Shown piece after piece: positions 10,206 to 21,860 of a DNA stretch of 64,000 nucleotides. The position numbers were made by a program, and so were the translations under genes. The notes beneath the pieces were generated by a model. The model made no database searches and had not been told where the DNA came from. It was given only the letters and a program-made list of their open reading frames with translations. The stretch is taken from NCBI GenBank assembly GCA_047967505.1, contig CM106541.1, one strand, 5' to 3'. The first letter of the stretch is position 1; each line of letters opens with the position of its first letter. The stretch is from Dipteris shenzhenensis (lineage: Eukaryota; Polypodiophyta; Polypodiopsida; Gleicheniales).

Positions 10206-13164
10206 TGTTCATGGATGTAACTATTTTCTTGACTCAAACTTTTATTGACCTAGAGGAGCAAGGACAACAAGCCTCTCTCCTTTAGCCACACAAATAGGCC
10301 ACTCATACTTTATCGGTAAGTGTATCTCTACATGTGGTCCTTGAAATCTCCTTGAAATCTCTACCTATCTTCAAGTCTCGCTCACACATAAACATGATCA
10401 CTTAGCCAAAAAACAAGATACAAACATACAGACCTAATTTAAATGATCAATTACTAATAAAGTACTTACAAAGTATGAATAGAAGTGGCCCCACCCTTAT
10501 GTAATCTCATGGATGCTACCTCATTGTTGCTTGTGTTTCTTTAGGCTTTTCACTTCTTGAGGAGCAAAATCCCATTTGACAAAGGTGCAATGGGGATGGC
10601 TCCCTAGAAACTTCTCTAATGGGAACTTTACAGTGGTTTGAGACACCCAACATCTTTCAAAGAATCCATCATATGTTTTGGAATGGAAGTTATGCTTGTA
10701 AATGATTCAAAGCATACTTCTTTCATGACTGATTGTGACTAGAAGTCCATCTTGACCTTATTTAAGGATGTATAAGTCCTGCAAAAAGCATACATCCTAG
10801 CAAGCATGGCCTTGGTATGGATCTAATAGTTTCTATGGTCATAGTAAATGTTTGTGAATCCTTGTCCCTAAATTATTACATCCAATTGGGATTGGAGGGA
10901 GATGGATGAATTTGCCACAATGCCTCGTGATACTAAGAGATGAGGCATCAGAGAGTGTTTGTATTGGAGATGCACTGCACCTCTCTTCCATTTCTCACAA
11001 GATTTAATCTTCTCTTCTACCTTCTAGATTTCAAGTGCTGCTACCATTTGCACCTATTTCATGCGAGTTGTGTATGTTCATATTTTCCAAAAGGACGGGG
11101 ATCAATTTTAAAATAAGCCAAAAATATGTTTAAGAAAGTTGTATCAAGTGCCAAAAAGTGGATTAAGAAAGGCTAGAAGTAGGGGAGGGATAATTGTGAT
11201 GCACATACAAAATTAAATGGCAATATGACCCCATGATTAAAGTGTTTGGGTGCATAGAGAGAGAATTAAAATGCAATACAATCCATGACTAAAGTGTGTA
11301 AAGGCTAGTATAATACCAAATTTCTATGCCTTAGTCATGCAAATCATTAAAGAAATCTTGTGCCTCCTTTGATAACACATGATTGCCATTAGTCTTGATG
11401 TCCTTTGCACCAAAAACTAGGTTTCCCATATCTAGAGCTAAGTAATAGGAGCTCAAACTATAATCATCATGTGGATCTTGTATTGGCTCATGAGATCATT
11501 GAATTGCTTATTTCCATCTCATCTATTGACATTGACATTAAAAAGGTACTGGGAAATCTTCAACACTAATGCAAAAGAGATATGAAGTTTGTGAAGAAAT
11601 AACATTTTTTCTAAGTGTAGAAGCATCAGTATATCCATCAATATGGAACCATAGATAGAAATGCCAAGAACTCACACAAAATACACAAAAAAATAGCATC
11701 GATATATTGCAAAAAATTAGTGCTAGTATCCATCCAACATCGATGCTATGGAAATGTGAATTTTGTGGTGGGTAGAATGGGGGTATCACCATCATAAGTT
11801 AACATAAAAGAGATTAGATCTATATAATAAGAACTCTAGAAGGGGCATGAATATGTATTGAAAAATGTACTACCACTCCATAGAAGGGGCATGAACATAT
11901 AATGTTCCAACGCATGAGTATAAAAACTCCCTTAAGGGGCCATAAATGTATAATCTACAAGATCAATTACACAAAATCCTAAAAAGATATACAAACTCAT
12001 ACTATATACTCACACTCTATACAAAAAATATATATATCACTAGCTACAATTTGGGACCTCATTGATCTCCTCAATTTGCATCACTCTCGAAGGCCAAACA
12101 TTCTCGTCTCACCTCTATCTCCACTGAATCTAGATCCCTCACTAGCTCCAGATCACTTGTCCACTACCAAGGCCTTGCCCACTCTAGATCCCTCATCCTC
12201 TCTAGAGCTAGCTGGCATAGATTGCATGCAAAGTTAATGGAAAACTTTATTAAGGACATCAGCATTATATAACTTAAAAGAAGCTACTTATATTATGAAA
12301 GTAAGAATGGCCAAAGACCTACCTTGAATGAGCGTTGAACAAAGCAGTGATGTTCCATCAATCTATACTCCGTTGCTCTCAAGCTTGTCAAAGAGAGCCT
12401 GAGTATTCTATGCATAAGCATTGTTATACTCATCCTTGGTTGGTATACAACCAACCACACAATCCACAATAACAAGAGTTATCCATGAAAAAACAGAAGG
12501 CCAAGAATAGGTATGAAAAAGAACATACATCAAACAAAATGTATTAATTGACAACAAGATAGTAAGTGATAGAGTTACTTGAAAACTATGCTACAAAGAA
12601 AACCTCCCAAGGTGAGAAGGTATGACCTTTTCTTGTCATGCATGTGTTGTCTTTCACTGTTGGCTCCACCTGTTAGGGTCTCTCTCATTCTTTGCCAAGT
12701 GCTTATCTTTGTGAGATAACTGAGGAGGACATGGTATTCTATTTTTCACCACATCTCAAATCCCTAATCTGTGGTGGTGAACAATCACTGCTTGCATGCA
12801 GTCTAGCATTTGGGATCTCTGATCTACAACATTGGCGAATCACTACTCATCTGCAGTCTAGCATCCACCTCCTATTAAACTATAGGTGCTCTGACATAAG
12901 AAACACTCTATGGAGCGTGTCTATGACATATTCCTTCTTATCAATAGGGAAATTTATTCAATGTTTAACTATGTCCTTATCAAAGAAAATGCTCATGATT
13001 TGTCACATCAGTGACATGACACAAGATTCTTCATCATTCTCTATGATTTGTCTTATGTCATCTAGGGAATACATGGGACCCTCATGAGAAGGTGTCAAAA
13101 ATGGTGTCCTTGGTACCATAGTCGATGTGGCTAATGGCTTTAGGGTCATTCTGAGAGTCACCAT
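10206..13164. other. spacer without a supportable gene
   Basis: Only short ORFs are present. The longest, 12692-13087 plus (131 codons), has no recognisable domain. At 13003-13160 the sequence grades into the palindromic minisatellite that follows. Nothing else was recognised. Confidence 0.45.
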
Positions 13165-13750
13165 ACATGTACCTTCCACATGGTGCATAGATAGGTCATC
13201 TGGTACCTTCCACATGGTGCATAGATAGCTACAACTTAAGGAGTAGTGGTCACCATGGTAGCTACCTCATGGTGGATACATAGCTATGTCACAGTGGTAG
13301 CTACTCGATGGAATAGGTAGCTACCTACTGTCCACCACATGGTGGTAGGTACTACATGGTGGATAGATAGCTATGTCACACTGGTAGCTAGTCCATGGAA
13401 TAGGGAGCTACTTGTTGTCCACCACATGGTGGATAGATGGCTACAACACAGTGGTAGCTACCTTATGGTGGATACATAGCTATGACTTGACGTCTGGTAC
13501 CTTCCACATGGTGCATAGATAGCTACAACTTAAGGAGTAGTGGTCACCATGGTAGCTACATCATGGTGGATAGATAGCTATGTCGCAGTGGTAGCTACTC
13601 CATGGAATAGATAGCTACCTACACATGGTGGTAGGTACTACGTGGTGGATAGATAGCTATGTCACAGTGGTAGCTACTCCATGGAATAGGTAGCTACCTA
13701 CTGTCCACCACATGGTGGATAGATGGCTACAACACAGTGGTAGCTAAAAT
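13165..13750. repeat. higher-order minisatellite built on GGTAGCTACC-like palindromic cores
   Basis: About a dozen variants of GTGGTAGCTAC and ATGGTGGATAGATAGCTA occur in under 600 bp. There is a higher-order period: the block starting TGGTACCTTCCACATGGTGC at 13201 recurs at 13495, a shift of 294 bp, and most intermediate motifs recur in the same order. A shorter partial copy of that opening block lies at about 13168. The cores are palindromic around AGCT. This is a satellite-like array. Spacing and sequence variation do not fit CRISPR, and the genome is eukaryotic. Confidence 0.85.
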
Positions 13751-14945
13751 TCCTTTTGTAGGTACCTCTTCACGGTGTTGGATTCTATATATAGTTGTAG
13801 CTACCTATAATGACATTGTTACATTCATACTTTTGATTTGGTTGGCAAGTAGATTTGTGTCTGACTGGTACCTTGTGTGATACTTTGCCATTCCATATCT
13901 CACAACTATCTTCATGATTGCAGAACTGTAGACACCTTAAAAAGAAAGCTGTGAGCCAAAAATAGCTGTTGTTGATGAGGGTCCTCAAAATGGTATAAGA
14001 CATGAATGGTTATTCCTTCTTCCTTTTCGACAACATGATTGAATGTATACAGATATAGTCCTTACATCTTTTTTTTTGGGTTGTCTGGCAGTGGGTGAAT
14101 CGGACAATACTACTGCTGTTGATGGAGATTTGCTTGATTTTATCAAAAACTTGAGAAATGGCATCCCTTCAATTGAGCCGGATTCTCTAGACAAGGCAGA
14201 TGCCAGTCATACTTCTAGTGAAATGGAGTGAGTAGAAGCGGATGCACCAAATCCACATTCTCCTATTGACAGCATGGGGGTGTTGGGAGACAATGTGACA
14301 AAGACACTTGGTGGTTCAAATTTGAGAGATAAGTGACGGGGTCCCTCAAAGTTTTGAGAAAACATCTCTCAGTTCAAAATCGGGAAATGGAAGCGAGGGG
14401 AGCCCTACACTTGCAGAGACCTTGATGCTGTTGCGCAAAACAATGAAATGAAAGTTTGGAAGAGGTGAATTTAGTTGGCCTTTTCCTTTCTTTGGTAATG
14501 ATGGATGTGTCTTCTCTCCAATTACTAATTGATTGTTCTTGTAGGAGAAACTACCATGACAATTGAACCTACCAAGAAGAATGACAGTGGTCAAGATGCA
14601 AGGGAGGATGCTGCTACTCCCAAGGCCAAAAAACGCTTGCCTTCCTAGTTGTTTTTGTTGGAAGCTAGTGTTGTAACAAAAAATCTCTATCAAAAGACTA
14701 TGGCTGATTTTGGCTTTGTAATATCCCACCGACAGTTATTTTTAATGGAATTTTGTGTTCTTCAATGTCTTTTCTTCTAGCCCATTATCCAATAAAGTTG
14801 TCTTGTGCATTGTAATGTAGCACTTTGACATATGTTCCTTGTGCTCCCTATCCTGTACATCATGAATATGTAACCTTGATTGTACAAGTAGTTGTAAAAT
14901 AATGTCGTGTGTCCTGATACAGAGATTTATGTTACGGACTATTGC
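13751..14945 (+). other. possible N-terminal part of the decayed phosphatase-like gene
   Basis: Plus-strand reading segments at 14043-14231 (rich in Asp/Ser, DLLDFIKNLRNG) and 14556-14652 (KPKAKKRLPS-like, Lys-rich end) look more gene-like than the surrounding DNA, but stops and frame changes separate them. They lie in the same orientation just upstream of the phosphatase relic and may be its disordered N-terminus. No domain was recognised. Confidence 0.25.
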
Positions 14946-15420
14946 TAGAAATTGCCATGGGGAGTGAAGGGCATGGGAGTGCTCCTGGATGCTTGCAAGG
15001 ACAATGGTTTTGGCTTAGACTTGCATCGTGCAGCCAGAGATGTATTGTGTGCCATAAAAGCTGCAGTAGTAGGGTGTGATACACATGGCTCATGAGAGGA
15101 AGGCAGGGATGCATATCAGCAGCAAAGCAATGAACAAGAGGGGAGTGTTGAGGATTGCTTAGAAGGTGCAAAGTTTTTTGCACCAGAATTTTCTTGGAAG
15201 TTGCCATGGGGATAGAGAGGCATGGCAGTGGTCCTAGACTCTTGCAAGGACCAAGGTTTTAGCTTACACATGCTACATGAATGCGGGGATGTACTCAGTG
15301 CCATAAAAGCTGTGGCTATTGGGTGTGATCCACCATGCATACGAGAGGGAGGCATGGCTGCATATCAGCCAAAGAATGAACTTGAAGCAATTATTGTGGA
15401 TTCCCCAAATATCTCACCAA
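14946..15420 (+). repeat. tandem duplication of about 260 bp inside the phosphatase relic
   Basis: The two copies share ttgccatgggga, cttgcaaggac, gccataaaagct and gcatatcagc in the same order and spacing (around 14954 and 15207). Both copies have many substitutions and indels, so the duplication is old and possibly predates gene loss. Confidence 0.65.
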
Positions 15421-15999
15421 AGAGTAAATGAGAAGCAAGTGATCAGGATTCCCCACAAGGCAAAGTTGCAATTGTGGAAAGTAGACTTGCTCATATCATG
15501 AATGCCGATGAAATTCAGGAACAGAGTGTGGCAACACTTACTTCGCTCAAAAAGACCATTCACGTGCTAGTTCTAGATATGAATGGTTTACTTTTGCTAA
15601 GGTACAGACAAATTCGGGGCATGAAAGAGAATGTTGATTTTAAGGCAGGTGCACTTAAATCCAAGGTTCACCATGTAAAAAAGCAATGTCTTCATGAAAT
15701 ATGTGAACGACTTGATTGTGAGGCAACTTGAGTGGAGAACGTATGAGATGTTGCTAGTTGATGACACCAAGTACAAGAACATGCTGAATTCGTCTTGGTC
15801 ACTAATTTGTTTGACATCACTCACCCAACGGATGATGAGCAAGACCCTTTCTTCCTCACCAATGCTCTATTGCCATGGCTGCTTAAATGGAAAGAAGTTG
15901 AATATCCAAGGGCATATGTGCAGTAGAATATGCTATGTAATGAAAAGGATATGGAGTCCATGTATGTAATGAAGCATTGGTAGGACTTAAAGTCATGTC
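14946..15999 (+). pseudogene. broken NIF/FCP1-like (HAD-type) CTD phosphatase relic with an internal duplication
   Basis: The reading segment 15474-15731 contains VLVLDMNGLL (Asp codon at 15576). This matches the LDLNGLL motif of a plant branch of NLI-interacting-factor/FCP1-like phosphatases, in which the classical DxDxT nucleophile motif is altered. Downstream, LLVDDTKYKNML (15751-15786) corresponds to the family's LLDDSPYKALLNP-type motif. A further segment resembling the C-terminal helix follows near 15831-15920 in yet another frame. Active family members dephosphorylate the RNA polymerase II C-terminal domain or related substrates. Upstream, two diverged copies of a domain of about 55 residues (around 14946-15110 and 15200-15365, both with AIKA and GCD) are arranged in tandem. 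In-frame stops and at least two frame changes mark it as dead. The family call rests on short motifs, so confidence is moderate. Confidence 0.5.
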
Positions 16000-16099
16000 G
16001 CAATGTAACGAAAAAGCTTTCAATCTGTTGATACTTTTTGTAATTGCTTTTTGATATACCCTTTTAGGGACTATGTGATCCAAGGCAATTTTTGACCGA

Positions 16100-16860
16100 T
16101 ACATGAATAAATGGTGCTTTTTTAGTATTCTATCAACATGTGGTCTTTAATATTCTCTTGAAGAAAGTGTGTGTTGAATGGTTATGCACAACTGATTAAA
16201 AGATTGAGAAGTCTAGAATCTTAGGATTGTTTGTGTACATCCTTTTTTTGGAAGGGGTTTGATTTCGTCAATCAGCTTTTAGCTAGTGGATACCATCATA
16301 ACAGATAGCTGAATTTATGCCAGGTGGTTGCTAGTGGTCTAGTTGTAGGTAGCTATGACCACAACAGAGACCACAATGTTTACCAGGTGGTAACTACCAA
16401 TGTAATGGGTGGTAGCTACCACCACAATAGAGAGCATAATGTCTGCTAGGTGGTAACTACCAACATAACAGGTGGTAGCTACCACCACACATAATTTTGA
16501 TACAATCTGGGGACTAAGGCAATGTATTTCACTTATACATGAATAAATGGTGCTTTTTTTGTATTCTACCAACATGTGGTATTTAATATTCTCTTGAAGA
16601 AAGTTTGTGTTGCATGGTTATGCACAACTGAGTGAAAGCTTAGAGTCTCAGGATTGTTTGTGTACATGCTTTTTTTGGAAGGGGTTTGAGTTAGTCAATC
16701 TATTGATGAGGTGAGCATAATTTTTGCCAAGTGGTAGCTACCACCACAATAGAGAGAACAATGTTTACCAGGTGGTAGCTACCACCACACATAATTTTAC
16801 CTAGGTGGTCAAGCCATAAAATAGCTGGTAGCTAGCATCATGAGAGAGATCACCCACTCT
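16100..16860. repeat. second AGCT-centred palindromic repeat cluster within a tandem duplication of about 430 bp
   Basis: Perfect palindromes of 14-16 bp (GGTGGTAGCTACCACC) sit at 16408-16423 and 16471-16486, with further copies at 16731-16744 and 16771-16786. Variants lie at about 16340, 16384, 16447 and 16820. They are embedded in a larger duplication: 16110-16290 and 16540-16700 share aacatgtggt, taatattctcttgaagaaag and ggaaggggtttga in order. Each palindrome is followed by an ACAATAGAGAG or ACACATAATTTT flank. The core is the same as in the 13.2-13.75 kb array. Confidence 0.8.
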
Positions 16861-17189
16861 GGGGGAAATTGATAACAACCACATACAATGACATTGCTCA
16901 CAATATTAACCCTCTTCTTTGACACAGGTAGCATGAGGGTAGCATGAGGCACCTTGACTCCATGCCCCTAAATGTGGATGCCTATTCATCACAAATGTGT
17001 AAACCTATTCTGCATTAAGTGCCCCATTTTCATATATTGCAAATGAGATCAAAGTCATGAAAAGAACCAACCGAAACAGAGAATAGAATGTATTTCATTT
17101 AATGGAAGTTATCAAGAAACTAAGCGGTAGCCTACACTTGTTCCTATTTTTGATCTCCGCTAACTTCTCAGATTGTGTGATAGCATTGT

Positions 17190-18195
17190 ATTACATGATG
17201 CTTGTTCTACATATCAAATGGAATGTTGTTATAAACAGCTTCATACACTTCAGAGGACAATACATATGTTCTCACACGTCCTTCCCACTCCATTGGAAAC
17301 TTGATAGCTCTGACAAGGTGGGACTCGATGAAGACTTCAATCTCCAACCTCAAAAGCTTGTACTCATTTGGATTTCCTTGAGTTTACTTGTACCAAAATC
17401 CCCTGACCACAAATGAGCCTCGACCACAAACATTCCTCTTTGCATTTTTAAGAGGAACGTATGTCTTTTCCTTCCCTTGTGTGCATTTTAAAATATAGAA
17501 ATCCACAAGCTCATCATTGTCAGGAGGAGCTATAACAGCAAAATTATCACCAACACAAAGTGCATCACTCAAGGCATCATGATGTCCTTCAAATGTTGGA
17601 TCATCAGTTTTGTCCTCATCTTCAATGATATTCTTTGAGGGTTGTAGGGTAACATACTCCCAAAAGGGCACATGTGATGTATTGGAACACCTCCTCCATT
17701 TGCCCTACATGCAGGCACCACAAAAACACAAAAATTGCCTGCACCTTAAAGCTATTCCATTTGTTAAAGAATAGCCTGACACACAATGTAACTCACACGA
17801 ATTAGGCACAGCTTTACAATCCCAATTCCTACTTCTATCCACATCACCTTCCTTGATTTCCCAAAGCACTTGGGTAATGGGTCGAGCCTTTGAGGGGTAT
17901 GTGGCATCAGCCCCTTTGAACAATGTCTCTCTTAGAAATAACACCACTTCCTTTGCACATTGGAGCTTTGCACCATTTGGCTTTAGCTGCTCATTAGTGA
18001 GATGCCTTTTAAGAATAGCCCCTGCACCATCATGTTCACCCTTTCCATGTCCTGAACCAAAAAAATTATGTGTCGTTTTCATTCTTGTCATTGTGCCATA
18101 TTGAGCAACAAAGTAAAAAGGCCTCTTTGCTTTGATTGTGAGGCTGCTCCATCTGACCACACCCGATGTTCATTGACTTGGTTGGCTTTTGCCCA
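17190..18195 (-). pseudogene. pseudogene of an unassigned protein family with WSDG and HGKG..DGxG motifs
   Basis: Reading leftward, the remnant has WSDGAASQ (about 18180-18155, in a frame shifted from what follows), KRPFYFVAQYGTMT, NFFGSGHGKGEHDGAGA, a Lys/Arg stretch, GDVDRSRNWDCK, a Cys-rich end FCFCGAC, then PFWEYVTLQP and, after another stop, LVRAIKFPMEWEGR. In-frame stops occur at 17705-17707 (TAG) and just below 17390 (TAA), with a frameshift near 18150. From memory, the SDG ... HGKG..DGxG..KR layout recurs in uncharacterised, often multi-copy eukaryotic proteins, which suggests a transposon-linked or repeat family. I cannot name the family or assign a reaction. It ends near where the LTR homology of the next element begins (18294), so that element probably landed beside or within it. 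Confidence 0.4.
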
Positions 18196-18293
18196 GCCCT
18201 ACAACCAGCCCTCCATATGGGCTACCATGTGCTGCCCATCCCCTGCCATGTCAACACCTATTCTCCCTACTGGTTTTGCCCTCTGCTAGGCTC

Positions 18294-18507
18294 TCTCCAG
18301 CCATGTATGTAGCACCGTATTGTTCCATACATTGCTGATGTCATCGCGCCTTTTACTTGAGACACTCCGCCAGCCATGAATGCTCCAGATCTGTCCCAGA
18401 TCCACACATCCACGTAATCTCTCTTTGGGCACATCCTACCCTAGGTCTCCCTCCCCCATGCTCTCCTCATTTGGGGGCTTACAGATGGGGAGGTGACCTT
18501 TCCAACA
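18294..18507 (-). repeat. 3' LTR of the short element, only the first 214 bp retained
   Basis: Shares the opening TGTTGGAAAGGTCACC and most of the following 200 bp with the 5' LTR, then diverges. The target-site duplication on this side is therefore not recoverable. Confidence 0.7.
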
Positions 18508-19061
18508 CCCCCTCTCATCGACACATCTCGGCCCAATGCCAACACGTCGATGATGATGCTCCAGTAACTCCCTGGTCGTAGTCCTCTGGAACATTTTGGT
18601 GTCAAAATATTTTCCTGTCTTTTCATCCAGTGGCTCTTGCTCCACCAGGTCTGGTTCTACTTCCGCACACCATCCTGGTACACAAGTCCATCTCTGGTAG
18701 CACCTCCTGGCACCACCACCTTCAGTCACATTCCTGCCTCTAAACTCGAGCAACCCAGCCATCACGATCTGCTAGTTGTCCCCCTCATAATGAGTGAACA
18801 ACCTGGAGTCTTCTAGGCACCATGCTCTGAGGGTCTGTTTCAACCTATCCTTCCTTTGGCAAGGTCTGCAACCAAAAGTACATCTCCAGATAACCTGGAC
18901 TGTGAACATTAAATGCACCTGACTGAACCTGAGTCACCCTCCTTCTCGCAAGGGCACAATCCTCCAGTCGTGGAAGTCGATTCCCAAGAGCTTTTGAATC
19001 AGGGTCATCCTTCAACAAGGTCCCTGCCTTCAAGCTCCCACACCTGTGAGCCTCCTACTTG

Positions 19062-19074
19062 GGCTCTGATACCA
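19062..19074 (-). other. primer-binding site, tRNA-iMet
   Basis: On the element strand the 13 nt directly after the LTR read TGGTATCAGAGCC, complementary to the 3' end of plant initiator tRNA-Met including CCA. Confidence 0.85.
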
Positions 19075-19553
19075 TGTTAGAAAAAACCCAACAGAGGGCA
19101 CACACAACGGAAGATTTATAGTAATGCCCAGGAGCTCACACAATGTGCATGTGGGGTGTGGAATCACAAACTTCTTAAATTATGTGCATAAAATAGATGT
19201 GCAGACTCATCAATAGACATGAACCAGCTAGATAGAGAAACCACCAAAATAATATATTTCCGTCCAAGACTATGGACACAATACAAAAGAGATAGATCTA
19301 GAGTCCCACCAATGGTGTGGTCCTTTGATCTAACCACATTCTCCAGCCACGTATGCAGTGCTGTTCTATTCCATACATTGCTAATGTCATCGCGCCTTTT
19401 ACGTTGGACACTCCGCCAACCATGAATGCTCTAGATCTATCCCAGATCCACACATCCAGGTAATCTCTCTTTGGGCACATCCTGCCCTAGGTCTCCCTCC
19501 CCCATGCTCTCCTCATTTGGGGGCTTACAGATGGGGAGGTGACCTTTCCAACA
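19075..19553 (-). repeat. 5' LTR of the short element (479 bp)
   Basis: Bounded by TG...CA on the element strand and directly abutting the tRNA-iMet PBS, which fixes the inner edge at 19075. Confidence 0.8.
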
Positions 19554-19885
19554 GAGCTTAAGGGAATGAAAATCAAGCCCATTGTTTGAGGGCACACCTA
19601 TGTCAAAGCTATGGGATTGCCTTTGATCCTAGATTTGCAAACAAAAATATCATGCTAGCACAAGAGATGAAGAAAATAATAAGTTGACAAGTGTTGGCAT
19701 GGACTACAATACTATCCACACTTGTCGTAATGGTTGCATACTCTTTTAGCATCAGAATGGGGATTCAATTCGCTAATTGTTGGGCTCTTAGTTAAATGGG
19801 ACTTATAGGGCCAGACCTAATGTTCACTTCCATTGTCAAAATGGAATATTTTTATCTAGTTTAATTTTCAACAAGTGCCTTAACG
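19554..19885. other. spacer, nothing recognised
   Basis: About 330 bp between the short LTR element and the repeat block. No ORF or motif was recognised. Confidence 0.4.
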
Positions 19886-20690
19886 TTCCTTAATGAATAC
19901 AACTCAGCGAAAATTTGCCTCATGGATTTTGATATTCCTAGAGTAACCATTAGTGTAATCATCTTAGAGTAATTATTAGTTTGATCATATTAGAGTAATC
20001 ATTATTGAAAATGATAAAGTATAAAGTTATATATTCAATGAAAGTGTGGACGCATAACCTTATATGTCAGAATGGATTTTCTTAAGTATATATGTGCATC
20101 TTGACCATGCTAAAGATAAGCTTTCCCGTGCATGCAGCTCAAAACATCTTTCTAAATAACATTGGATCTTGAAATGGACAAATATTTTCTACCTTAAAAT
20201 ACTCAAATAACAATGTTGATTCCTATGTGTACCTATTAAAGCTCTTTTATCAAAATGGATGAAGTAAATTTAAACATCTTACCAATTTGGGATCCTTTTT
20301 CAATGATTGATTCTTGATTATAAGGGTCCATACATTGCAACCAAACTTGTTGAACACTAATTCCATGTCATTTTTAGTCATTTGACCTTTTAACAAGAGA
20401 TTTTGAGACATGGTCAGAATCAAGAATGCATCATCAATACTAACTTCAATTACTTCATTACTCTAGAAAGAAATTGTCCCTGTGCTTTGCTTGTGTGAGG
20501 GGTACTATCACATTTTGAGCTATGGTTGGAATCAAGAATGTATTATCACTATTAGCTTCAATTACTTGATTATGTGAAGAGAAATTGTCCCTATGGTTCA
20601 CTTTTGTGAGGGGTACTATCACCCATGAGCACACATTCCTTAGCATTTCTATATGTATGCATGTAAAAAAGCCATTTTGTATCAAGTGTC
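19886..20690 (-). mobile_element. Ty1/copia pre-integrase-region relic, copy A of a three-copy repeat
   Basis: On the minus strand, around 20450-20300, one frame reads FLIPTMSQNLLLKGQMTKND. This resembles the segment linking protease to the GAG-pre-integrase domain of copia polyproteins (LYVPKLxxNLLSVGQL). A short internal direct duplication carries VIVPLT...HRDNF twice (20458-20685). The sequence is full of stops. Nearly the same stretch recurs twice in tandem at 33533-34102 and 34106-34813. Confidence 0.55.
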
Positions 20691-20935
20691 ATATGATTGC
20701 TTTCACCTAGTTAAACCACCATCATCAATCTACTCAAGTGCTGCTAAATTCATTGCGTATTAAAAGTTAAGACCTCTATGCTATACTAGCTCTTGTGGTT
20801 GATTTGACTTTTGGTCATTGTAGCATAATGATTTCATTATCTACTATGATGCTAATGTTGATGTCACTAATGTTCAATTTGACCATAGTTTTGCCCTTAA
20901 TTTTGATATCCAATCCTATTATAATGAACAATGTC

Positions 20936-21860
20936 CATGCCCCTTTACATGCATATAAAGATTTTTTGTCTTCCTTGAGTTTCTCTTGAGTCTAAGAAGC
21001 GCTCTGCTAATAAGCCATTAGCAAAGATGCTATGTGTTGGGGAAGGAAACAATACGTATGCAGCATATGCAAGAGTTGGATTATGCAATGTGCTTTTGCC
21101 AACCTATGTGGATTCCACTTATAGTATGGGCATCTTTCACACCAGCCTCCTTGTAAATCAACCCAGTTCCCATCTCTTCTTTGCATGGAGATCAAGGTCC
21201 TTTGGATCCTCTTGGCCATTGTTTGAGCCTTGGACTTTTGTAAGTACAGTTCAGAGACTCCATAGTGAGTCTAACACCCATGTGCTCTCAATGTCTTCAT
21301 CGATACTTGCACCTGGCTCATTGGTATTGATGATCTAGGCAAGATAAGGGAAGATAATTGTATTTTATTAATGATCTAGGAGAATTGTGTACATGCCATG
21401 TTAACGTGCTTTGTTATATCTTCTTCCCTATCCCTTACGGTCCTTTTCATGTTGCCCCTTTTTATTGTGCTTACTTGTAACTACCATATGAACGAGGGCT
21501 CTCAAGATATCTATAGGTCCTTCTGCTTCTATAAATCAAATGTGATCTCTTAACCTTTGGATATATAGTGAATCCTAACATCCATCCTCCTTTGTACCTA
21601 GCACGGGTCAAGGTTATAACAGGGTAACCACTTTTCAAGTGGGGTCAAGACAAACCATCTCGGTCATGACCCTACTTAGTTCCTTCCCCCATCATGTATA
21701 TTGCTCAATAATTTGGTCGTTCAAGGGTCATTATTTGTAATCTGAAAAACAATCTTTTATGGGGAGATAATAGTAAATAACGACATCGCTTGAAAAAAAG
21801 GGGGGTTCTTCCAAGATTCATTATTAGGTTACCCCATTAAGCCAGGTGCTCCAATGACCA
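20936..21860. repeat. duplicated block A, homologous to 38157-39140
   Basis: The two blocks are collinear: both run from aaagattttttgtcttcctt through ctatgtgttggggaaggaa, tcaaggtcctttggatcctc, ctcaatgtcttcatc, acatccatcctcctttgtac and tgctcaataatttggtc to ggtgctccaatgacca. By eye the differences are scattered point changes and a few indels of up to about 30 bp. No coding domain is supported. Given its neighbours, this is probably decayed retroelement sequence. Confidence 0.8.

Larger units (their letters stand above)
18294..19553 (-). mobile_element. short non-autonomous LTR retrotransposon (TRIM/TR-GAG-like), 3' LTR truncated
   Basis: Minus orientation. The 5' LTR is 19075-19553 (479 bp), opening TGTTGGAAAGG and ending TCTAACA. 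It is followed at once by a perfect 13-nt primer-binding site for tRNA-iMet (19062-19074). The internal region is only 554 bp (18508-19061). The 3' LTR begins TGTTGGAAAGG at 18507 but is recognisable only to about 18294, where the sequence becomes the neighbouring pseudogene. Over this 214-bp overlap the LTRs differ at roughly 18 positions by eye. The internal region holds Trp/Cys-rich reading segments (RWTCVPGWCAEVEPDL) that are homologous to the 3' internal part of the element at 62.6-63.7 kb. No pol is present, so mobility would have depended on other elements. Confidence 0.75.

Noticed and set aside
12692-13087. 131-codon ORF as a gene
   Set aside because: No domain recognised and it grades into repeat sequence.
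13165-13750. CRISPR-like repeat/spacer array
   Set aside because: Repeats are variable palindromic minisatellite units with no constant-length spacers, and the DNA is from a plant.
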